Shown one piece after another: positions 56,040 through 64,000 of a stretch of DNA of 64,000 nt. Made by a program: the position numbers and the translations under genes. The notes below the pieces were generated by a model. The model was not told the DNA's origin. It was given only the letters and a program-made list of their open reading frames with translations, and ran no database searches. How positions within the stretch are numbered: position 1 is the first letter of the stretch; each line of letters begins with the position of its first letter. The stretch spans positions 273,288,848 through 273,352,847 of the forward strand of contig OY986435.1 of assembly GCA_963920525.1 (NCBI GenBank), in the 5' to 3' direction. Source of the DNA: Dichetophora obliterata (lineage: Eukaryota > Arthropoda > Insecta > Diptera > Sciomyzidae).

Positions 56040-56235
56040 TTTCTTCAGAAACAAATATTAATGAAACAAAATTTTTTAATAAAACAAAATTTTTTAATGA
56101 AATTGTCACTATCTGAAAAGCAGGTGACAGTTTTTATCAAAATTTATTATTTTTGGGATTCAAATTTTGTTTTGAAAAAATTGCAAAAGACACATAGAAA
56201 TTTAAAAAATACGGGGTAACAATTGTCACTTTGCC
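56040..56235. mobile_element. Partial copy of the 251-bp MITE
   Basis: GAAATTGTCACTATCTGAAA, AGCAGGTGACAGTTTTTATC and the right end AATAGGGCTG match 21505-21650; the left end CAGTCCTATT is missing or replaced. Confidence 0.6.
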
Positions 56236-57322
56236 AAAATAGGGCTGTTAGACTGATTATTTTAAATTAACATGCAAACTAAATTTTTTGTATGTATAAT
56301 ATGCTTTTTTAAAAAACATCTCCTAAAATGTGCCTTAACTTAAACTGCTTTTGCCTAAAAACTCTCTTAAGTCAACTTCACACATTTATGATGTTATTGA
56401 AATGCAAATCGTCATTTTTTTTCAATTGTGCAACACCTTCCAAGGTTATAAACGAAAATGCGTTAAAAATTAAGCAATAATGTATTATTAAAAAACCAAT
56501 TTGGCAACAAGAAGTTTTTTGCTGATGTTAATTAAATTTTTCTAATGTTGTAAGAAGAACATTGTATATTAGATAAAATGTTAAATTTCCTGCAAAAATC
56601 ATTAAAAGTTAGATGAATTATTAATTTCCCCGCATATTTGAGCCCATTCCCCGATTCCGCGATCGGCATGAAACTCCCCGCCAGTTGGCATTGCCTGGTT
56701 GTAACTCGAAAACTTCTCAGTCTATGAGGCTCTTAAAATTGTTTAGGTGAGAGAATCCCGAGAATATTTTTTTTTGCAAAAAAAATTATAAGTATTAGTT
56801 TAATATTGTTGCAATAAACAGTTCGAATTCATATAAATTTACTTTATTCATCTTAAAAAGTAAAAATGAGAGCAAAAAATCAAAAAAGATCGATAAAAAA
56901 ATTTTATACAAAACGTATGTTAATTATATGATATGAAAACCATTTAGTAGCATATTTTGGAGTGCAATCCTTAAAAATCGATTTTATGTATAGTAAAGAT
57001 TTTTAAGAAATCCTTCCGTTTGTGTTGCGAGAGTTTCATGTTGCTCTCTACTCTTCTCTTTTTGTGCTCAGTTAACACAGAGCAACAAAACACCGCTATC
57101 TTTAAAAGGAAACAAAGAGTAATATATTCTCGATTTAAACAAACCAATGCTATAAAATCTTTTATGTGTGACTTAAGCGCTTATTGATATTTTTCGTTGA
57201 AAACTTTATCGACTTTCGCTTCATTATTAAAAAATTTCAACATCTGATTTTCGGATCTTCTGGAAGAAAACGAGGATATTCTAAAAATTAATAATTTCAC
57301 CCTCTGCAATGCATATTTATTA
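56236..57322. other. AT-rich stretch, no supported gene
   Basis: CCCCGC words at 56005-56030 and 56625-56690 suggest the edges of one more repeat unit around the MITE copy. No gene seen. Confidence 0.35.
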
Positions 57323-57823
57323 GACCTGTCCACGAAATGTCTGAGATTTTTCAAAACTCACATTTTTTAATGAGCACTTACAGTTTAAGAATCTCTCAAT
57401 GATTGAAATAAGAACTGTGAAAAAAGATTTTGAAAAACTTTTGCCAAAAAGTTGCTCAACGCGGTTGAAGTCAGGATTTTGGCAATTTTCAAAAATTTTA
57501 AAGGTATACGTACAAACAAAATTTTAAATAATTTATTAGTAAATATAAAAAATATCTAAAAGCGCAATCTTTGAGCTTAATGGTCAAGCAAATATGAAAA
57601 AATTCAAAAAGTGAAAACTATTGAGCCGTTTACTTTCTGTAGAATCTTGAAATCAAAAAATTCAGAAAATTTTCGCAATTTTTTTTTCAATTCATTATAT
57701 TTTTTCGAAAAAAAATTTTTATATACGTTTGCATATTTTTTATATATTTTTGGAATAATAAAGTAAAAAAATGTAGATTAAGAATTTTTGGATATGGCAT
57801 TAGTCACTAAACAATTAATTTCT

Positions 57824-58075
57824 TTATGAAAGGTCTGACTTAAATAGTTTAGTTTTAGTTATATGTGGCAGATTTTTTCTATGATCAGCTACGACTTGAA
57901 GCAAATATTGTTTTTGCTCTTCATCCTTCGTTGCACTTGAGTTGTATGATGTTATTAAGGCTACTCCTCTCTCTGCAACGTCGTTCACTATTTGTAAATT
58001 TTTAACAATTAAAAGCCCATTTATATAAGATTTGTTGTTTTCCCAATTGTCTACTGCATCGTCCATAAATTCATC
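57824..58075 (-). pseudogene. Left-arm copy of the palindrome protein's last exon
   Basis: Reads FMDDAVDNWENNKSYINGLL, VNDVAERGVALITSYNSSAT and KDEEQKQYLLQVVADHRKNL to the stop at 57824. It differs from the right-arm copy by a single residue that I could see (AERG against AEKG). Immediately upstream (58076-58078) stands CAG after a TTTATTTA stretch, so this copy starts at what looks like a splice acceptor, whereas the right-arm copy is continuous with upstream coding sequence. No upstream exons exist on this strand. Confidence 0.6.
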
Positions 58076-58133
58076 TGTAAATAAAATCGCATATTTTGCA
58101 TTACAGTGTGAAGTTAATAATATTATCTTTCAG

Positions 58134-59067
58134 ATGTCAAAAGATAGAAAGGACTACAAGGAGCTCCTAGAGCTCATTATATTATTTTTGGATGGCGACG
58201 ATCAGAGAACGATTAAATTTAAATATCCTGGAGCTATGCATCGAGCTAGGTGGATGAGCAAAGCAATTTACTGTTTTAAAATATGGATGTTTAGAAAGCA
58301 GTTTGTCTTAAAAACTGAGGAAGAAAAGATGATTCGTTATGTGTCTTTGTTTGTTGTAATGGTGTATGCAAAGTACTGGTTCGTATCCAGTATTCCAACT
58401 TCAGCTCCATATAATGATCTTCAGTTGATCTTTAGTCTTGACAGGTTAGTTAAATCTTCGTTCAAATAAGATATGATTAATTATAATAATTGAATTAAAC
58501 ATAAAAAGTTCTTCCTTTTTTTTACAAATTTACAGATACAAGAGTATTCACAAAAGTGCTGCTGATATAGCGTTAAAAAAATTAAGCAACCATTTTTGGT
58601 ACCTAGGTGAAGAATTAGTTGGTTTAGCTTTTTATGATGTATCATTAAGCTACGAAACCCAAAATAATATGGTGCACGCCATCTGAAACAATCCTGGCAA
58701 TACCACTAGGGCCAAAAAAGCACCAGCTTATATTATCAACAACATATCAGATCTAAAGTTGGAGCATTTTGTAACAAAGAACACACTCTTTTTTTTTGAG
58801 AAGCTGCAGCTATCAGTTGAATTTATGGACGATGCAGTAGACAATTGGGAAAACAACAAATCTTATATAAATGGGCTTTTAATTGTTAAAAATTTACAAA
58901 TAGTGAACGACGTTGCAGAGAAAGGAGTAGCCTTAATAACATCATACAATTCAAGTGCAACGAAGGATGAAGAGCAAAAACAATATTTGCTTCAAGTCGT
59001 AGCTGATCATAGAAAAAATCTGCCACATATAACTAAAACTAAACTATTTAAGTCAGACCTTTCATAA
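58134..59067 (+). pseudogene. Arthropod repeat-family protein of unassigned function, two exons visible
   Basis: Exon 58134-58444 follows TATCTTTCAG, reads MSKDRKDYKELLELIILFLD, KYPGAMHRARWMSKAIYCFK, IWMFRKQFVLKTEEEKMI and FVSSIPTSAPYNDLQLIF, and ends with a GTTAGT donor after LDR. The next exon starts at 58536 after TTTACAG: YKSIHKSAADIALKKLSNHF, WYLGEELVGLAFYDVSLS, then a TGA stop at 58684. The frame continues NNPGNTTRAKKAPAYIINNI, FFEKLQLSVEFMDDAVDNW and on to the stop at 59065. I recall near-identical signatures (PGAxHxARWMxKAIYxLKI, YLxEELVxLxFFD, KDExQKQFLLQVVxxHR) from repeated genes in aphids, hydra and other invertebrates, probably a transposon protein, but I cannot name its class. 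It lacks an N-terminus here and has one stop, so it is a pseudogene or a readthrough-dependent copy. Confidence 0.65.
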
Positions 59068-59626
59068 AGAAATTAATTGTTTAGTGACTAATGACACATC
59101 CAAAAATTCTTAACCTAAATTTTTTTTATACCTTATTGTTCCAAAAATATATAAAAATATGCTAACGTATATAAAAATTTTTTTTCGAAAAAATATAATG
59201 AATTGAAAAAAAAAATTGCGAAAATTTTCTGAATTTTTTGATTTCTATAGGCTACAGATAGTAAACGGCTCAATAATTTTCACTTTTTGAATTTTTTCTT
59301 ATTTGCTTGACCATTAAGCTCAAAGATTGCGCTTTTAGATATTTCTTATATTTACTAATAAATAATTTAAAATTTTGTTTGTACGTATACCTTTAAAATT
59401 TTCGAAAATTGCCAAAATCCTGACTTCAACCGCGTTGAGCAACTTTTTGGCAAAAGTTTTTCAAAATCTTTTTTTCACAGTTCTTATTTCAATCATTAAG
59501 AGATTCTTAAACTGTAAGAGCTCATTAAAAAATGTGAACTTTGGAAATCTGGACAGGTCAAATATTTATATAACTCACATAAATATTTTTAAAATCACCC
59601 CGAAATATTTTTCTCTATGTGCCCCT

Positions 59627-60300
59627 GGTCTACACTTACAACATTTGATTGCATGCGAACTGTCAAATTGAATTTCGTTATATCCAGATTTCATGTTTAA
59701 ATATTTAGGTTGGCACTTCATCTCATGAAATTTCATTTTGAAATTGCTTGTAAAAGTTTATTAAATCCATAATTTCTTCCATTCGCCATTCCATTTTATT
59801 TTTTTCACTTCCCTGCAGTCTTAGACATCGTGCACGAATATTTCATGATGATTTCTTTAAGAAACTTACTGCATGAGATACATTTGTCGATAATTCTTTA
59901 ACTAATCGGTCTTTTTTTGTTCATCGAAAACAGAAAGTTTTCATACAGTGCACGAATTTGGAACTTTTATATGAGATTTTCGTCAACGAAATGTATAAAC
60001 GAATCAGCATGTTTCCTTAAAGAAGAAAAAAAATCGTGCAGGATTCATTCAAGCTTGCTTTCAGACTTGGACTACTGGGTTTTTTTAATTATTTTGCAAT
60101 ACTTTTTGCTTGAAAGTTTCATAAAAATTCTCTCACTTACATATTTTACTGAAAAGCGACTGCTCATCATCTAATGAAATATATCTCAAGAAATATTTCA
60201 AGAGATAAATTTCATGATATGAGCGGTCTACACTTGCGATATTGATGATGATATTCAGTTTGACAGTTCGCAAGCAATCAAACATTGTAGGTTTAGACAC
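59627..60300. mobile_element. 674-bp inverted-repeat element
   Basis: GGTCTACACTTACAACATTT, GATTGCATGCGAACTGTCAA at the left is mirrored by TTGACAGTTCGCAAGCAATC, AAACATTGTAGGTTTAGACA at the right. Inside, 59840-60020 is the same repeat unit that is split at 12440-13440 (TTCATGATGATTTCTTTAAG; CGTCAACGAAATGTATAAAC). Confidence 0.75.
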
Positions 60301-62645
60301 TGTGTGATTATAATGACTGCAACAGCAACAATCTGTATTTCATACAAAACACTAACAAACTCTGCTATGCCCATTTTTTTGTCTGTCTTTTTTTGGTAAA
60401 TATTTAAGGTAAACTAGAGGGTTAAACCTTTTTATGGGTATATTTTATAAACTAAAAAAAGGTGCATAAAATATGATTAAATCGTAACACTAAAAACCTC
60501 AAGAGCAAAGAGGTTTTGATATTATAATGAGAAATAAATTGGATTTGTTGCTATTACAAAAAATTGTTCTATTTGTGTGACCATGGCTGTATGTGTGTAT
60601 ACATGTTACTGTTAACTGGTGCGCTTGTGTAAGTGCTGATAATCAATTTAAATACCTCTGTTTTTAAATTAATTGCATTTAACAAGTTATCCATTAAAAT
60701 GTTTCAGCCTGAGTTACTGCAGCGTTGCCCTGAACATTTTGTGGATGTAATCAAGACTTAACAAACTAAAAAGAGTAAAAAACAATAACTCTATTTGAAA
60801 AGCTGCCGCAAAATATGGCAAATGCGATACTGATTTCACTATCAATATTTATTCCTTGATAAGCCGTATTTAAAAAAAAAGTAATAAATTAACGTAGCTC
60901 TAATTACACATTAACTTTCTACAGTTAAAGTTTAATACAATAAACAATTTTGGCATTTCCAAATGAATCATTTTGGAAAAATTCGATTGACTAAAATTTT
61001 GCCAAAAAAATGAAAAAGCAAAATGATGAATTCGTCTATAACTTGATTAATCGTGTAATCGCAAAATATTTTGATTAATTTTATGCGTTCTATACCATAA
61101 TTTTCTACTTTATCATCTCTATAGCTATTAAAAATTGATAGGTTCTGAAGTCAAAAAGAGATAATTAAACTTCCGAACGAATTCTGTGTGGGTGGAATTA
61201 ATTAAAAGAAAACGAAATATTTTTATTCCTTTAATACTAAACGTTTAAAAAAACAAAGATACTTTGTTTTGTAGCTGACTCATTTCACGCCAAAATTACC
61301 TTTTTTTATGTCACCGTTATGGACAAAATGTATATATTTTGAAAGGTATCTCGGTGGTGCATCAAATCACATTTTTTTTTGGGACAAATTCGTATTGTTG
61401 TTGTTGTGGTAACACAAACAAAGTACGAAAATTCACGCTTCTTCTGCTTTATGATGATTTTTGAAAATTCATACCTCAGAACCCGAAAAAGATATCTTCA
61501 TAATTTTTTTTTATTGTGCAGTGTAAGGATAATGGTTTCAAAAAAACAAATATTTCTTTTACACTATGTAACAAAAAAAAAAAAATTAATTTTTGAACTT
61601 TTATGAAAAAGTTGCCTATTTCGACCTGTTCTCCCTCTCGAAGTCTAATAAGGGATTGTTCATAAACTACGTTACCGATTTTTAGCACTTTTTTACCACT
61701 CCCTCCGTTACTTGTCGTAGTGCATTTCATAAATCTTACCTCCCCCCGCCCCTCATAAAGTAACGTAACATAAGAAAAAAAAATTAATTGATTTAAACAT
61801 ATTATATTATTATACACAATAGCCTTCAGAATTTTCACAAGTATTACTGACTATAAAAATATATATGTCTATATAAATTAAAGGTACAATACAAAAACAT
61901 TCGATCCAGCTTCGATCCAAGAGTCGATGCTCTCAATCACTGAGAAGCTAGAAGCTTTGTTGAGGATTCTTCAAGTTCTTCATTAGACTATGTCGACACA
62001 TTTAGGTGTTTCCTGATTTCTAATGCAAAGAAATGCACGTGGTCTTTGACAGAGTTAATAAGAAGATTTAAACGTTTTTGGTTTATTTTTGCTTATGCTT
62101 ATGTTAAATGCATAAATCTATATATACAACTAGCTGATAAACCCGGTGCTAATTGAGAAGTTATATATCTTTACCCCAAATTTTTTACCCTTTTTTTCAT
62201 CGCCTAACATACTAAGGCCCTCAGATTTATCAAACACCTTAAATGTTTAAGGTAAATAATCTGCCATGCAAGAATTTTCAAAGTTATATTATTGCAATTT
62301 GGTAATTCCATACCTTTGTGGTAAGTAACATTCTTGGTTTAGATGTCTTATATTCGAAAAATTTCGTTTTCTATAGGAACATGCAAGTTGCTTAAAATTT
62401 CCAAGAACACCACAAAAACTTTCGTACCTGAAACACACAAAAAGTTTCTAGTACTAATTTTATTTATTGGTGAAATAGAAAAAAAATCAATCAACAACGA
62501 AAGTAGTGGCTTTGAAAGTGAATAGCTCGTTCATGTTACAAAGGATTGCATTAATTTTTGAAGTGAAAACTTATTATTTTCAGAGTTGTCAATTACCATT
62601 GTTTTATTAATAAATTTTTTCAAAAAACAACAGGTTTTTTTGAAG
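60301..62645. other. AT-rich stretch with scattered repeat scraps, no gene seen
   Basis: GGATTGTTCATAAACTACGT followed by TACCACTCCCTCCGTTACTT and CCTCCCCCCGCCCCTC (61653-61757) reads like the end of a dispersed insect repeat with a GTTACGTAGTTTATGAACAA word on the minus strand. ACTAGCTGATAAACCCGGTG (62130) resembles the start of another. I see no supportable gene. Confidence 0.4.
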
Positions 62646-62750
62646 TGAAAACTTCTTTAGGCGCGTTGAACGATTTTGGTAGAGAGTAAATCTTTGGTTT
62701 GCGTCATCGTCATTTTGTGAGTAACTCTCGTCATCAGTACAGACAGCGAG
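62646..62750 (-). repeat. Dispersed 105-bp repeat, copy 2 (inverted)
   Basis: Reverse complement of 16540-16645, including GGCGCGTTGAACGATTTTGG and TTGGTTTGCGTCATCGTC. Confidence 0.8.
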
Positions 62751-62958
62751 TAGGATTTTAAATGACGCTCTTGGATCTTGACTACCAGGAGCTCAGCAAA
62801 TGTAGCAAGCAACCATCAATTAGCTCCGCTGCGAAACATTGAATGTTATTTTTTTTTCAATGTATATGCTATAGGCTAAAATAAAATAAATTTAAAATAT
62901 TTGGGTTTTGTTTGACTGGCCGTGAAGTCCCTTTTGATGCCACCACTCATAGTACAAC
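62751..62958. other. Short spacer, nothing supported
   Basis: No gene or repeat recognised. Confidence 0.4.
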
Positions 62959-63153
62959 TAGACAAGGTAGTGTTAGGGCTGAATGTGTTCTCTCTTTCTT
63001 AGTGACCATAACTGTCAAACTCAGCCATTTTGGTATTTTGGGCAATTTTTGCTTTCATATTGCATTCTCATTGGTTGCAGATTTTGTATGAAATGTCAAC
63101 TGTGTTTTAACAGTTTCGGTCACCGACTCTCCGCCCTAACACTACCTTGTCTA
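62959..63153. mobile_element. 195-bp MITE with TA-flanked inverted ends
   Basis: TAGACAAGGTAGTGTTAGGG pairs with CCCTAACACTACCTTGTCTA. If the terminal TA on each side is the duplicated target, the element proper is 62961-63151 with GACAAGG ends, which fits a Tc1/mariner-type MITE. Confidence 0.8.
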
Positions 63154-63164
63154 ATTTTGCCATT

Positions 63165-64000
63165 CCACCACTTTAGATTTTGCTTCCAGACAAACAGAAA
63201 ACATAACAAGCAAAATGCGGTTTATTTTCTGAAGCTGATTCGTTCATCCCCTCTAACGTTGCGCAACTGCTATGAACCATTCCATTCAGATTTGCCATGT
63301 AATTGTTGTTGTACAGCTAGCTAGAATTTTTTCAGACTTTTTTGTAGCTACAGTCGGCATATGACAACTGATTTATTTGAGATAAGAGTTTAAATTAATT
63401 TTTGAAATTTTGTATAAATGGCTGAAACTATTTCTTTTAACTAAATGCACTACCATATCAAAAATATATACATATAATTCATATCATGTATTTAAATTAT
63501 TTCATTGTAGAATTTATTTAAAAATTTATATCTTATTTATATCTTTTTATATAATAACACAATATACATGCACGCTATATAAAGATTGTGCTGCGTATTA
63601 AAATAAGAATATATAAGAAATAGATATAGTACATAAATTATATATAATTTAATATAATAAATTTACGTAGACAGTTTAACCGCCTAGTATTGTAAATTGA
63701 AAACGCAAACCAACGATGTTGCTTCTCGTGTCTTACTTGTCGTTTATTTGCGTTTTCGATTTACAACATTAGGCAGTGAGAAATAGAACGCTTGTGATAA
63801 GCAGGCTATAGTTATTCAATTACAAATGTAAATTAAATTTATTTTGCAGGTTTTTGTGTAAGTGTTTTTATGTACATATATATATATAAAGTGTTATAAA
63901 AATACTTCGAAGTCATATGCCGACTGTAGCTACAAAAAACACCTACAAGTAAATTCAAGCAAAATTGTGCAAAAAAATTGTGCAGTTGCACAACAACAAT
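63165..64000. mobile_element. Long-TIR element, right arm cut by the window edge
   Basis: The left arm (63165-63371: CCACTTTAGATTTTGCTTCC, CTCTAACGTTGCGCAACTGC, GTAGCTACAGTCGGCATATG) is mirrored from 63915 by CATATGCCGACTGTAGCTAC and onward to TGCAGTTGCACAACAACAAT at the edge. The core (63372-63914) is AT-rich and noncoding and holds a smaller hairpin element. A solo left arm of the same family is at 14855-15075. Confidence 0.8.
63680..63776. mobile_element. 97-bp hairpin element nested in the long-TIR element
   Basis: CCGCCTAGTATTGTAAATTG with AAAACGCAAA pairs with TTTGCGTTTTCGATTTACAA, CATTAGGCAG. It is almost a complete hairpin. Confidence 0.7.

Larger units (their letters stand above)
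57323..59559. mobile_element. 2.24 kb palindromic element with protein-coding arms
   Basis: Outer ends GACCTGTCCA (57323) and TGGACAGGTC (to 59559) mirror each other. The arms, about 750 bp each (57323-58075 and 58822-59559), remain closely matched through noncoding and coding blocks, for example GTTGAAGTCAGGATTTTGGC against GCCAAAATCCTGACTTCAAC. The centre (58076-58821) is unique and carries two exons. Both arms encode the same C-terminal 80 residues, on opposite strands. A long-TIR element that captured its gene's 3' end, or an inverted duplication of a transposon tail, would explain this. Confidence 0.75.

Overview
This is AT-rich nuclear DNA from an insect, most likely a higher fly (Diptera). 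The evidence is a Prp39-type splicing gene with short, well-formed GT-AG introns, a DUF4817/mariner-type helix-turn-helix gene of the kind common in flies, several insect non-LTR retrotransposon families, and a very high load of foldback elements (MITEs). The load suggests a large, repeat-rich genome such as a tephritid or calyptrate fly; the species cannot be fixed from the sequence. Host genes are few. Nearly everything else is mobile-element debris, much of it nested.

Layout. 1-5.84 kb: minus-strand 5' part of a Prp39-like U1 snRNP gene (five exons; the rest lies beyond the left edge), with three small foldback elements and a broken cysteine-rich gene in its introns. 5.85-6.69 kb: a shared upstream region and a small, unrecognised two-exon plus-strand gene. 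6.7-14.5 kb: intergenic repeats, including a retrotransposon RNase H tail split by a MITE, a PIF/Harbinger-type MITE with TAA target duplication, and a degenerate satellite. 14,595-22,746: a candidate 8.15 kb DNA element bounded by TA plus CACCGAAAAAA inverted ends. It carries a three-exon coding remnant of unknown family near its right end and hosts a palindromic MITE, itself interrupted by a 4 kb LOA-like retrotransposon.

22.7-31.1 kb: satellite monomer, foldback elements, a Harbinger transposase pseudogene and a zeste-type Myb/SANT pseudogene. 31.6-40.0 kb: a decayed minus-strand I-like retrotransposon interrupted by a young plus-strand LOA-like copy with an open RT-RNase H frame of 944 residues, a 12-bp target duplication and a CATTAA-repeat tail. 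40.4-48.2 kb: Tc1 transposase pseudogene, a jumble of direct and inverted copies of one repeat family, a Jockey/CR1-like RT pseudogene and a mariner-type HTH fragment.

48.2-64 kb: foldback elements, low-copy-looking AT-rich DNA, an EnSpm/CACTA-like transposase remnant, a 2.2 kb palindrome whose two arms both encode the C-terminus of one arthropod repeat protein family, and further MITEs, one of which runs off the right edge. The most interesting items are the coding palindrome at 57.3-59.6 kb, the intron-bearing gene in the 8 kb TA element, and templated inverted duplications found independently in two RT pseudogenes. All family names come from motif recognition by eye; no database search was run.
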